Positions 9,266-17,577 of a DNA stretch of 64,000 nt are shown piece by piece. The DNA comes from Liquorilactobacillus sucicola DSM 21376 = JCM 15457. GTDB taxonomy: Bacteria; Bacillota; Bacilli; Lactobacillales; Lactobacillaceae. The notes beneath the pieces were generated by a model. The model saw only the letters and a list, made by a program, of their open reading frames with translations. It had not been told where the DNA came from and made no database searches. The position numbers and the translations under genes are program-made. The DNA is taken from positions 1 to 64,000 of the forward strand of contig NZ_BALC01000004.1 in NCBI RefSeq assembly GCF_000612445.1, given 5' to 3'. Position 1 is the stretch's first letter; each line of letters opens with the position of its first letter.

Positions 9266-10045
9266 GTGACGACTATACTTAAAGTTGAGCATTTAGAAAA
9301 AGTTTTCGGTGGATTGACGGCAGTGGCGGATGTCTCAATGCAATTAAAAAACGATGAACTAGTTGCATTGATTGGACCAAATGGCGCTGGTAAAACTACT
9401 TTATTCAATTTACTGACAGGTGTGATTCCTCCAACTGCAGGGATGATTTATTTTCGTGAAAAAGAAAAGTTAGTTTCAATAAATAACAAAAAAACATATC
9501 AAATTGCAGACTTGGGATTTGCACGGACCTTTCAAAATATTCGTTTGTTTAAAAATATGACAGTCTTGGATAATGTTTTAGTAGCGATGACTAATCAATA
9601 CAAGGAAGGATTTATTAAATCAGTTTTGCGGTTTCCAAGTTTTTATCGGACGGAAGATGAGATTTTGAAGAAAGCACGTGATTTGTTAGCTATTTTTGAT
9701 TTGGATAAAGACATGTATAAACTAGCGTCTAATCTTCCTTACGGAGTTCAGCGACGCCTAGAGATTGTGCGTGGATTAGCTATGAAACCAAAAATCTTGT
9801 TTTTAGATGAACCTGCAGCAGGCATGAATCCTGAAGAAACTGCAGATTTAACACGTTTAATACGGCAAATTCAGCAGCAATTCCATATCACTGTGCTTTT
9901 GATTGAACATGACATGTCTCTAGTAATGAATTTAGCGCAACGGATCTATGTTTTGGATCAGGGAAAATTATTGGCAAAAGGAACACCGAGCGAGATTCAA
10001 CATGACAAGTCAGTTATTAAAGCATATTTGGGTGAGGAGGGGTGA
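9266..10045 (+). CDS. livG: Branched-chain amino acid ABC transporter ATPase LivG
   Basis: This 259-residue ATP-binding subunit has Walker A GPNGAGKTT near residue 37, the Q-loop in ARTFQNIRLF, Walker B ILFLDEPAAGMNP, and the switch His in LIEHDMS. The LSGG signature is replaced by LPYGVQRR, as in many LivG proteins. GTG start after AGAAGGAG. The end overlaps the start region of livF. Confidence 0.92.
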   Translation: MTTILKVEHLEKVFGGLTAVADVSMQLKNDELVALIGPNGAGKTTLFNLLTGVIPPTAGMIYFREKEKLVSINNKKTYQIADLGFARTFQNIRLFKNMTVLDNVLVAMTNQYKEGFIKSVLRFPSFYRTEDEILKKARDLLAIFDLDKDMYKLASNLPYGVQRRLEIVRGLAMKPKILFLDEPAAGMNPEETADLTRLIRQIQQQFHITVLLIEHDMSLVMNLAQRIYVLDQGKLLAKGTPSEIQHDKSVIKAYLGEEG

Positions 10046-10050
10046 GCCGA

Positions 10051-10758
10051 ATGATCCTAGAAGTTAAAGATCTCGTTGTCGATTATGGCGTAATCAATGC
10101 TATTAAGGGTGTCAGTTTTAAAATCAACGAAGGTGAAATAGTTTCGTTGATAGGGGCTAATGGAGCTGGTAAAACAACTATTTTGAAGTCAATTTCCGGC
10201 CTCTTGAAACCAAGCAGCGGCTCAATAATATATATGGGTAAAAACATTGAACACCACAAAACACCTAATATCGTGGCAGCAGGAATCTCGCATGTTCCTG
10301 AAGGAAGACATATTTTTCCTGGCTTATCAGTTAAGGAAAACTTACAAATGGGGGCTTTTTTACAAAAGGACAGACAAAAAATTATGGAATCTCTTTCGGA
10401 AGTTTACGAACGTTTTCCTATCTTGAAAAAACGTGAAAATCAGGATGCTGCAACACTTTCAGGCGGTGAACAGCAGATGCTGGCGATTGGGCGTGCTTTA
10501 ATGTCTAAACCAAAGTTACTGTTGCTAGATGAGCCTTCAATGGGCCTTGCTCCTATTTTCATTAATAAGATATTCGAAATTATTGAAACTATAAAGAAAC
10601 AGGGAACAACCATTTTGTTAATTGAACAAAATGCAAATAAAGCCTTAACGATCTCGGATCGCGGTTATGTGCTGGCGACAGGCGAGGTAAAAATGTCCGG
10701 GACAGGACAAGAATTGTTAGCAGATCCTGCTGTTCAAAAAACATATTTGGGAGGCTAA
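10051..10758 (+). CDS. livF: Branched-chain amino acid ABC transporter ATPase LivF
   Basis: The second ATPase of the LIV importer, about 235 residues: Walker A GANGAGKTT, signature TLSGGEQQM, Walker B LLLLDEPSMGL, switch region LIEQNANKAL, and the LivF-typical VPEGRHIFPGLSV. ATG 10051 lies 8 nt after GAGGAGGGG; a GTG at 10042, overlapping the livG stop, is an alternative start. It is the last gene of the operon and is followed by the terminator at 10911-10957. Confidence 0.92.
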   Translation: MILEVKDLVVDYGVINAIKGVSFKINEGEIVSLIGANGAGKTTILKSISGLLKPSSGSIIYMGKNIEHHKTPNIVAAGISHVPEGRHIFPGLSVKENLQMGAFLQKDRQKIMESLSEVYERFPILKKRENQDAATLSGGEQQMLAIGRALMSKPKLLLLDEPSMGLAPIFINKIFEIIETIKKQGTTILLIEQNANKALTISDRGYVLATGEVKMSGTGQELLADPAVQKTYLGG

Positions 10759-10777
10759 TGAAATATACTAAGGTTAG

Positions 10778-10957
10778 GGAGTGTGACATAAGTCGGGAAA
10801 ATTTGAGTAATAACTCGAAATTACGAACATAGCGAGTACTTTGCTATGAGTAAGAGTAATTCGAAGTTAGACTGAGAATTTTGGCTTATGGAACACGTTT
10901 ATACGGAATAAAAATAAGAGCTGTGCCAAATTTAACTTTTGGCACAGCTCTTATTTT
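10778..10957 (+). repeat. Dispersed intergenic repeat, family 1, copy A, with terminator
   Basis: The longest copy of the repeat: AAGTCGGGAAAATTTGAG, GAGTACTTTGCTATGAG, a core TTAGACTGAGAATTTTGGC and TTATGGAACACGTTTATACG, then a hairpin. The hairpin at 10911-10957 pairs AAAATAAGAGCTGTGCCAAA with its near-perfect complement and has A and T on both sides, so it can end transcription both ways and terminates livJHMGF. Other copies lie near 16044, 19400 (inverted), 26505 and 44975. Confidence 0.7.
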
Positions 10958-10985
10958 GAATTGAATTATAGTAGAATAAGACCGC

Positions 10986-11092
10986 ACATACTCTTTTGGA
11001 CTTCAAATCCGTAATCATAAAACCGCTCCCTGCTATTATTTCCAGTAGCAGAGTTTTAAGTGATGATCTTCGAAACCGTGTTTAGAAAATTA
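10986..11092 (+). repeat. Degenerate intergenic repeat, family 2, copy 2
   Basis: Partner of 1025-1130 (shared blocks CTTTTGGAC, ATTATTTCCAGTA, GTGTTTAGAAAATTAGAA). No intact frame on either strand. Confidence 0.45.
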
Positions 11093-11138
11093 GAATAAGC
11101 CTAGTATAATTCTACTAAATAATTTAGGAGATGTTTAT

Positions 11139-11210
11139 TTGAAAAAGCATCTGTGCCATTTTATTATCAAAGTCAGTGTACTTATGACTTTACTTTTCCC
11201 CATATGGTAA
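11139..11210 (+). CDS. Possible 23-residue hydrophobic peptide
   Basis: TTG at 11139 lies 9 nt after TTAGGAG and opens a frame for MKKHLCHFIIK followed by a hydrophobic stretch ending FPIW. A TATAAT-like box stands 30 bp upstream. It looks like a signal-peptide stump or a small membrane peptide. Not recognised; the only support is the ribosome site and composition. From 11211 to the terminator at 11392 nothing else is seen. Confidence 0.3.
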   Translation: MKKHLCHFIIKVSVLMTLLFPIW

Positions 11211-11391
11211 CTGCATTTGTATATTTTACTATTCGTAATATGATTCGCTAACAAGCGCCGCACTTAATCATATTTGTTGACCAATTCTAGGAAAGGGGAC
11301 AAAAGAAGTAAAGGGCTAACTTGTGCTCACGCTCTTAGCTCTGTGGTGTACGTACTAACTAAAATTATTTAATTGGTATTTTTTTGTCTAA

Positions 11392-11430
11392 ACACAAAAC
11401 GCGCACAGTCAATTTGACTATGCGCGTTTT
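11392..11430 (-). terminator. Terminator of the NlpC/P60 hydrolase gene
   Basis: AACGCGCACAGTCAA and TTGACTATGCGCGTT pair almost fully around a very short loop; the minus-strand RNA continues into a U-rich run. It lies about 65 bp after the stop codon. Confidence 0.8.
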
Positions 11431-11495
11431 GCTTACTATTAGAGATTTATAGTTTTATTGGAAATACTCTGCTTGTAGAGACGAATAAATTAAAG

Positions 11496-12968
11496 TTAGT
11501 TAACGTGAACAGCGAATGATGGTTGGTAGTAAGTAAAGCTCTTAACGCTAACATTTTCGCCTGGTTCAGGAGCAGCTGCGTAGCTTGAACCACCCAAATA
11601 GATACCTGAATGGTAGGCAGTACCTCTTCCACCCCAGAATAACAAGTCTCCAACCTGTGCGTTGGCAACACTCGTTGCTGTTCCAATGGCAGATTGTGCT
11701 TGGGAAGTTCTAGGAATTGAAATTCCTGCTTTACCATAAACGTACTGTGTGAAACCAGAGCAATCAAAACCACTCAATGATGTGCCACCTGTTACATAAG
11801 GGATTCCCATACTTGCAACTTGGTAAGCAACTGATGTAATTGAACCGGATGACACTGCTGGTTGTTGAGCTGCAACTGGTTTAGCTTGTGGAGCAGCGTT
11901 ATTGTTATTATTTGTTGTAGAAACAGCTGCTGATTGTGTATTTTGTGATTGTGTTTGAACCGAACTGCTGGCTGCAGGTTGTGCCTGAACCGTAGAGCTA
12001 GAACTCTGAGCAGGAGTACTTGTCGTGTTACTGTTTTGAGCAACAGAAGTAGCACTACTTTGAGTTGTAGCGGTAGCACTTGTTTGTTGCGCAGAGCTTT
12101 GGGCAACAGAGGCAGTACTACTTTGAGTTGTAGCAGCAGGACTTGTTTGTTGTGCAGAGCTTTGAGCAGCAGAAGCAGTGCTACTCTGAGTTGCAGCAGA
12201 GCTCGTCTGTTGTGTAGAATTTTGCGTAGCAGCGGCTGGGTTCTTTGTAGGATCATTGACTGTCAAAGTTTGCCCAATTGATAATGTCGAACCAAGTTTG
12301 TTAGCTGCCCTTAAGGAATCTACAGAAACACCATAAGCTTGAGCAACAGTATACAGTGAATCACCAGCTTTGACCGTGTATGTAACGTGGTTAGCAGAAA
12401 CAGTCACTTGTGGTGTCGTTTCCTGTTGTGCAGTTGTAGTAGAAGCAGCTGCAGCAGGAGCTTTCGTTTGTGTATTTTGAGTTGCAGTAGTGTTACTTTC
12501 AGTTGCCTGAGGTGCTTCACTAACCTTAGGAGCACCCGCGACCTTTAACTCTTGACCAGGCAAGATCAAAGTTTCGCTTGAAGATAAGCCATTTAGCGAG
12601 CGTAATTGATCAACACTGATATTGTAGTTGTTAGCGATCTTCCAGAGTGAATCACCATTTGTTACTTTTACGGAAGATGTTGCACTTATTTTCGTTGTAT
12701 CCTTTGAACTAACATTGTTTGCACTGGCACCTTTTTCAGGAATTGTCAGCGACTGATTAACCAAAATCAAATGACTGTTTCCATCAATATGGTTTAAAGT
12801 TTCAATAGATTTGATTGAAACTCCGTATTTTTGGGAAAGTGCCCAGACTGTATCATGTTGGTTAACTTTAACGTTTGTTGTTGATGCACTAGCATTCGTT
12901 GTAGAAGCAAGGAATAAACCCGCAGCCCCAACGGTGCCTGCCAATAATGTTTTTGTTGTACGTTTCAA
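11496..12968 (-). CDS. Secreted peptidoglycan hydrolase, 3 LysM + NlpC/P60
   Basis: 490 residues. A signal peptide (MKRTTKTLLAG, hydrophobic core, cut near NASAS) is followed by three LysM peptidoglycan-binding repeats (about residues 33-77, 97-141, 194-238), a long Ser/Thr/Gln/Ala linker (about 245-375) with tandem 21-residue repeats, and a C-terminal NlpC/P60 endopeptidase domain. Catalytic Cys lies in GFDCSGFTQYVY and the His in AYHSGIYLG. It should cut the stem peptide of the cell wall during growth or cell separation. Its own terminator follows and no partner gene adjoins. The start is preceded by AGGAGTGACTT. The AT-rich upstream region 12969-13487 shows no gene. Confidence 0.9.
   Translation of the reverse strand: MKRTTKTLLAGTVGAAGLFLASTTNASASTTNVKVNQHDTVWALSQKYGVSIKSIETLNHIDGNSHLILVNQSLTIPEKGASANNVSSKDTTKISATSSVKVTNGDSLWKIANNYNISVDQLRSLNGLSSSETLILPGQELKVAGAPKVSEAPQATESNTTATQNTQTKAPAAAASTTTAQQETTPQVTVSANHVTYTVKAGDSLYTVAQAYGVSVDSLRAANKLGSTLSIGQTLTVNDPTKNPAAATQNSTQQTSSAATQSSTASAAQSSAQQTSPAATTQSSTASVAQSSAQQTSATATTQSSATSVAQNSNTTSTPAQSSSSTVQAQPAASSSVQTQSQNTQSAAVSTTNNNNNAAPQAKPVAAQQPAVSSGSITSVAYQVASMGIPYVTGGTSLSGFDCSGFTQYVYGKAGISIPRTSQAQSAIGTATSVANAQVGDLLFWGGRGTAYHSGIYLGGSSYAAAPEPGENVSVKSFTYYQPSFAVHVN
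12039..12230 (-). repeat. Tandem ~63-bp repeats coding the hydrolase linker
   Basis: About three imperfect units encode SSAQQTS plus TQSST/AAT-rich segments within the NlpC/P60 gene. Such in-frame units vary in number by slippage between strains. Confidence 0.6.
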
Positions 12969-13487
12969 ATTTAAGTCACTCCTACTTTTTTCTCTTGATA
13001 TTTATTTTCAACTGATACTTAGATTGTAGACCAATAATGTTGCAGGAGAGTACAATTTATATTACAAATAATTTATAGAATGTAACAAACACGGGAACAC
13101 ACTGGTATTAAAGGATTTTTAAATATATAAAAATGCTGTTTTTTTAAAAAAAATTTAGTAGTGCGAAATAAACGCTGATATAGCAACATTTTATTGCAGA
13201 TGAAGCCTATACTTAACAAAGGAAAATCTTAAAAATGTTACAAATAGATTACTTTTTTTTAAAGAAATACGAAATGAACACAAATTTTGATGTAATGCAC
13301 CGTTGCGGAAATAAAAACCACTGTAGTTATAGCTAACTTTTAGGTATATGTTACAAAAAAATTAAAAATAGCGAGCTTGTTGATAACGCTATCTTTGGGA
13401 AAATAGTTTTTTGATAACACACACAAAAACGGTAAGTCTCCTAATTGCCGCCATTTTTCGCTTTTATTAATTTGCTAGATTATAGTC

Positions 13488-13516
13488 TTGACATAAGCAA
13501 TGCAATACGCTACATT
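13488..13516 (+). promoter_or_regulatory. serC-serA promoter
   Basis: TTGACA, a 17-bp spacer and TACATT. Transcription would start near 13523, leaving an untranslated leader of about 120 nt. Confidence 0.65.
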
Positions 13517-13529
13517 CGTAACATTGAGT

Positions 13530-13598
13530 AAAATGAGGTTTAGTGTATATTTTGCGGATTTAGCGGTTGCTTAACTGCTAAAAAGTCATCCTCATTTT
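13530..13598 (+). promoter_or_regulatory. Hairpin in the serC leader, possible attenuator
   Basis: AAAATGAGG pairs with CCTCATTTT across 50 nt, with an inner hairpin AGCGGT/ACTGCT. A short T-run follows. Between promoter and serC it may act as a terminator/attenuator; no T-box motif is present, and a short frame starting inside it (ATG 13532) lacks a good ribosome site. Confidence 0.45.
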
Positions 13599-13641
13599 TG
13601 GCTTCAACGTGTAAAAAAAATTAAAGAAAGAAGTGGGTAGC

Positions 13642-14733
13642 GTGGCACAAATTTATAACTTTTCGGCCGGACCAGCAGTATTACCAGCCCCTGTTATTCG
13701 CCAAGTGCAAAGTGAACTGGTTTCATATAAAAATAGCGGTATGAGCATAATGGAGATCAGTCACCGCTCCTCACTCTACACGGATATGGAAGCAGAAGCA
13801 GAAGAAAACTTAAGAAAATTAATGCGTATTCCGAATGATTACGATGTGCTTTTTTTGCAGGGTGGGGGGACACTGCAATTTGCGATGGTTCCTCTTAACT
13901 TGGCTCAAAAGAACAAACAAACTGGTTTTGTTGATTCAGGGCATTGGGCACAACGTGCAATAGAGGAAGCTCGGCTTGTGCCGGGAGTGAAAGCCGACAT
14001 TATCGCATCGTCTGCAGCAGTAAATTATACTGCTCTGCCAGATGTACCAGAATTGAGACAACAGTACGACTACGTACACCTTACGTTAAACAATACAATT
14101 GAAGGAACGATGTACCGAGACCTGCCTAATGTTCTCCATGGACAGACACTTGTGGGTGATATGTCTTCAAACATTATGGCACAGCGCTATAATGTTGAAG
14201 ATTTTGGCTTGATCTATGCTGGAGCACAAAAAAATATTGGTCCTGCTGGAATGACGCTCATAATCGTGAAGCATGATTTGGTAGAGGGTGGAACCGAACT
14301 GCCTGCAATGTTGAGCTATGCTAAACAGGCAGCAAAGCACTCGGCCTTAAACACACCTCCGGTATTCGCAATCTATGTAGCTGGATTGGTCTTTAAGTGG
14401 TTGTTGGAACAAGGTGGTGTTGAGGAAATGCAGAAACGCAACGAGAAAAAGTCTGCCTATTTGTACGATTTTTTGGACTCTTCAAGCTTGTTTAGTTCAC
14501 CAGTGAAAAAATCCTCACGTTCAGTAACTAATATACCTTTTGTGACAGGTAATGCTGAATTAGATCAACATTTCGTAGCTGCGGCACAAGAAAATGGGTT
14601 AGTGAATTTGAAGGGGCACCGTTCAGTGGGTGGAATGCGTGCTAGTTTATACAATGCATTTCCTTATGAAGGGGTTCAAAAACTAGTAGAGTTTATGGAA
14701 AGATTTGAACAAAGTGTTGGAGGAAACAAATAA
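13642..14733 (+). CDS. serC: Phosphoserine aminotransferase
   Basis: SerC makes phosphoserine from 3-phosphohydroxypyruvate and glutamate with PLP, the second step of serine synthesis. About 363 residues. Landmarks: IYNFSAGPAVLP at the N-terminus, HRSS near residue 42, GGGTLQFAMVPLNL near 77, the PLP-Lys in YAGAQKNIGPAG near 195, and C-terminal GMRASLYNA. Two GTG starts are possible: 13642 gives the family-typical MAQIYNFSAGP, and 13633 adds three residues. It overlaps serA by one base (TAATG), a translationally coupled pair. Confidence 0.92.
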   Translation: MAQIYNFSAGPAVLPAPVIRQVQSELVSYKNSGMSIMEISHRSSLYTDMEAEAEENLRKLMRIPNDYDVLFLQGGGTLQFAMVPLNLAQKNKQTGFVDSGHWAQRAIEEARLVPGVKADIIASSAAVNYTALPDVPELRQQYDYVHLTLNNTIEGTMYRDLPNVLHGQTLVGDMSSNIMAQRYNVEDFGLIYAGAQKNIGPAGMTLIIVKHDLVEGGTELPAMLSYAKQAAKHSALNTPPVFAIYVAGLVFKWLLEQGGVEEMQKRNEKKSAYLYDFLDSSSLFSSPVKKSSRSVTNIPFVTGNAELDQHFVAAAQENGLVNLKGHRSVGGMRASLYNAFPYEGVQKLVEFMERFEQSVGGNK

Positions 14734-15905
14734 TGAAATACGATATTAAAACCTATAATGTCATTGCTCAGGAAGGGTTGGATGCTTTTCCTGAAGAGAA
14801 GTATACGATCAATCAGAGCGACAAACCGCAAGCATTGCTTATAAGAAGTCAGGATATGCACAAAACTAAATTTGGCACCAGCGTGCTTGCGATTGCACGT
14901 GCAGGTGTAGGGGTCAATAATATCCCGTTGCTTGAGGCAAGTGCAAATGGAACAGTTGTTTTTAACACACCAGGTTCTAATGCGAATGCAGTTAAAGAAT
15001 TAGTTGTTGCGATGCTTATTTTGGCTACAAGGCCGGTTGTGGCTTCTGCAGCTTGGGCTAAAAAAATTGCTGGAGCAGATGTCAGTACCCAAACGGAAAA
15101 GGGAAAAAATCATTTTGCAGGAACGGAACTTCTCGGAAAAACGATTGGTGTGATCGGACTAGGTGCTGTTGGTTCAAGAGTTGCTCGAGCTGCGGCGGAT
15201 TTAGGAATGCATGTTATAGGATATGATCCTTATATTAGCGTTGAACATGCGTGGAAGTTATCAAATGATATTCCACGTGCAGAGAAGCTGTCAGAATTAT
15301 TGCAAAAGAGTGATTATGTTACTATTCATATCCCTTATACAGACGAAAACAAAGATTTAATTAATACTGAAGAATTGAACCAGATGAAAGAAAATGCCGT
15401 TTTGCTGAATTACTCTCGTTGGGGAATTGTCAATGAAAAGGCTGTAGTTGCTGCCTTGGCTCAAGGTAAGCTGCGACGCTACTCAACTGATTTCAGTTCG
15501 AATGAGATCATCAATAATGAAAAGATCGTTATCACACCCCATATTGGCGGTACGACTCTTGAAGCAGAGGTAAATGGTGCCAAGATGGCAGCACAGACAT
15601 TACGCAAGTATTTAGAAACAGGCAATATTATCAATTCAGTCAATTTCCCGGCTGTCGAGATGCCCTTTGAAGCCCCGTTACGTTTGACTCTGATTCATCA
15701 GAACGTGCCCAATATGGTAGGACGAATCACAACGATACTTGCAAATGATTCCTTGAATATTGACAATATGATTAACCGAAGTCGCGGAAAGATTGCTTAT
15801 ACAATGATTGATATGTCGGAGATTTCCGATGAACAATTGGCAAAATTGCGCAAGGAGTTACTGAATATCCCAGAAGTTATCCGTGTGCGAGCACTTAAGA
15901 AATAA
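14733..15905 (+). CDS. serA: D-3-phosphoglycerate dehydrogenase
   Basis: A 390-residue NAD-dependent dehydrogenase opening serine synthesis from 3-phosphoglycerate. It has the short catalytic N-domain, the Rossmann motif GVIGLGAVGSRVA near residue 146, and catalytic Arg/Glu/His blocks near RWGIVNEKAV and ITPHIGGTT. A C-terminal ACT domain (from about 320, NMVGRITTILANDSLNIDNM) probably gives serine feedback. The lineage-typical form lacks the extra intervening domain. Coupled to serC by the one-base overlap and ended by the terminator at 15983. Confidence 0.93.
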   Translation: MKYDIKTYNVIAQEGLDAFPEEKYTINQSDKPQALLIRSQDMHKTKFGTSVLAIARAGVGVNNIPLLEASANGTVVFNTPGSNANAVKELVVAMLILATRPVVASAAWAKKIAGADVSTQTEKGKNHFAGTELLGKTIGVIGLGAVGSRVARAAADLGMHVIGYDPYISVEHAWKLSNDIPRAEKLSELLQKSDYVTIHIPYTDENKDLINTEELNQMKENAVLLNYSRWGIVNEKAVVAALAQGKLRRYSTDFSSNEIINNEKIVITPHIGGTTLEAEVNGAKMAAQTLRKYLETGNIINSVNFPAVEMPFEAPLRLTLIHQNVPNMVGRITTILANDSLNIDNMINRSRGKIAYTMIDMSEISDEQLAKLRKELLNIPEVIRVRALKK

Positions 15906-15982
15906 GAGCTAGTCGTGAAAAAAGCGTGACAAATTCTAGTAATATGCTATACTGTGTTTCCTTGGCAGGGGCACATTAACAA

Positions 15983-16030
15983 AAGAGGAGCAACGGCAGT
16001 AGTTTTTTGCCGTTGCTCCTCTTTCTTAGC
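15983..16030 (+). terminator. Terminator of serC-serA
   Basis: AAGAGGAGCAACGGCA and TGCCGTTGCTCCTCTT form a perfect 16-bp stem; a T-rich tail follows. Confidence 0.85.
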
Positions 16031-16043
16031 TTTTACTGAACAT

Positions 16044-16135
16044 AGCACTCGTAGACCTTAGACCGAAAAGTTTAACTTATGGAAGGCACTTCTAAAAATA
16101 AGAGCTAGGTTAAAATTTAATTTTTGACCCAGTTT
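16044..16135 (+). repeat. Dispersed intergenic repeat, family 1, copy B
   Basis: Core TTAGACCGAAAAGTTTAACTT then TATGG and ATAAGAGCTAGGTTAAAA match copy A. The terminal hairpin (GCTAGGTTAAAA / TTTTTGACCCAG) overlaps the last codons and stop of the metal permease gene on the other strand and can serve as its terminator. Confidence 0.6.
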
Positions 16136-16917
16136 ACTTTTTGGAAGAGTACAGAAGACGCATAAATTATGGCCTCGATAACAGTAATGAAGAAACTGAC
16201 AGGCCAGTCTGTAAGGTAAGCAAGATACAATCCTACCCAGATTCCAAACAACGAGAAAATGGTTGTTAAAAAGATCATTTTCTTCAATGAATGAACAAAA
16301 TATTTTGCTGCTGAAGCAGGGATAGTCAGCAAAACGAAGATCAACAATGAACCAATAATTTGAGCAGTGATGCTGATTGTCAAAGCAAGTAATGCAAGAA
16401 AGATAATCGAAATCACCGTGTTGAAACGCTGGTTATACTGCGAACCAATAGCATCAAATGAATTATAAGCCAATTGACGAAAGAAGATTGCAATGATGAG
16501 CAAGATAAAGATGCTCAAACAAATAAGCGAGTACAGGTTGTTAATATTAATGCCAACGATGCTTCCAAAAAGAATGTTGGTGGCGTAATTTGCCTGTTTG
16601 TTTGAAAGAGAAAGAAAAAGGATACCTAAACCGATAAAGACTCCTGAAAAGACGCTGATAGAAGCTTCCCGTCGGCTTAGCCTTTCTCCAGATAGACCTA
16701 TGAAAAAAGCGCTGGCGAGCGTGAAAATAATCATTCCGTATAAGGGACTGATTCCAATAAAAATACCAAACGTTGCACCGGAAAAACCGATTTCAGATAA
16801 GGTATGTGTAAAAAAAGATGTTTGGCGTGCAACAACGAACGTTCCCATTAGACCGCAGATCAAAGAAATGAAAATTCCTGCGATAAAAGCATAACGCATA
16901 AAATCAAATTGTAGCAT
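16117..16917 (-). CDS. Metal (Zn/Mn) ABC transporter permease
   Basis: 266-residue ABC-3 family permease with about eight hydrophobic segments, as in ZnuB, AdcB and MntB. ARQTSFFTHTLSEIGFSGA near residue 31 is the family block contacting the ATPase. It overlaps the upstream ATPase gene by 14 bp, in the order binding protein - ATPase - permease. The last residues (WVKN and stop) are encoded in the hairpin of repeat copy B, suggesting the C-terminus was changed by repeat insertion. Confidence 0.88.
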   Translation of the reverse strand: MLQFDFMRYAFIAGIFISLICGLMGTFVVARQTSFFTHTLSEIGFSGATFGIFIGISPLYGMIIFTLASAFFIGLSGERLSRREASISVFSGVFIGLGILFLSLSNKQANYATNILFGSIVGININNLYSLICLSIFILLIIAIFFRQLAYNSFDAIGSQYNQRFNTVISIIFLALLALTISITAQIIGSLLIFVLLTIPASAAKYFVHSLKKMIFLTTIFSLFGIWVGLYLAYLTDWPVSFFITVIEAIIYASSVLFQKVNWVKN

Positions 16918-17572
16918 GAGAGAATCTATCCTTTCTCAGCAGCTGTCCTTTTTGGTTAGCGAGTATCAAGTCATAATCAGCATAGCGTGCGATTAGTTCA
17001 GGATCATGAGTGATGAAAAGAACAGTGATTTCTCTTGTTTGTAGTAGTTTTTCGATCAAATCCATCAAATTGTATTTGGAATCTTTGTCTAAACTGGCGG
17101 TTGATTCATCTAAGATCAGAAGTTTTGGTTCGGCACAAAGAGCTTGTGCTAAAAATGCCCGCTGTTTTTCACCACCAGATGCAGCTCCCAAAGGACGATT
17201 TTGGATGGCACTCAAAGATGTTTCATCTAAAATACGCCGCAAAAGCAGCCGTTCCTTAGCTGTATGCCAAGGAAGGACTGCTTTCTTTAGCCCGAGACCG
17301 ACAAAGTCGCGGATGTTTAGTGGAAACTCATCATCGATGTTACGCAGTTGTGGTACATATTGTGTTTCCTTAGAAGTGACACTTAGGTTAACGTTTTGAC
17401 TAGGGTGCTTAAATGTATTGAGAAGGTACTTGACTAGTGTCGTTTTCCCAACACCATTTTCGCCAGTAATACAAGTCAGCTTATTGGCGGGAATTTGAAA
17501 AGTTAAGTCTTTAAAAAGTTGTTTTCCTTGAACACTTAAGTTCAGACCGTGAACATCAATAATTGGGTTCAT
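16904..17572 (-). CDS. Metal (Zn/Mn) ABC transporter ATPase
   Basis: 222-residue ATPase: Walker A GENGVGKTTL, signature ASGGEKQR, Walker B LLILDESTASLD, switch His in FITHDPEL. The start ATG 17572 (MNPIIDVHGL) lies only 5 bp after the stop of the binding-protein gene; a longer frame upstream overlaps that gene and is not used here. Partner of the permease downstream. The unusual Glu-Ser (DES) after Walker B Asp is seen in this subfamily. Confidence 0.88.
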   Translation of the reverse strand: MNPIIDVHGLNLSVQGKQLFKDLTFQIPANKLTCITGENGVGKTTLVKYLLNTFKHPSQNVNLSVTSKETQYVPQLRNIDDEFPLNIRDFVGLGLKKAVLPWHTAKERLLLRRILDETSLSAIQNRPLGAASGGEKQRAFLAQALCAEPKLLILDESTASLDKDSKYNLMDLIEKLLQTREITVLFITHDPELIARYADYDLILANQKGQLLRKDRFSHATI

Positions 17573-17577
17573 ACTTA

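Noticed and set aside
12039-12230. CRISPR-like tandem repeats
   Set aside because: Repeats are contiguous, in-frame and imperfect with no unique spacers; they encode a Ser/Thr-rich linker.
11792-12281. Long open frames on both strands across the NlpC/P60 linker
   Set aside because: They are artefacts of the low-complexity tandem repeat; the hydrolase frame has signal peptide, LysM and catalytic residues.
13532-13573. Short frame (13 codons) as a serC leader peptide
   Set aside because: No ribosome site and only one serine codon, so there is no basis for serine-responsive attenuation.
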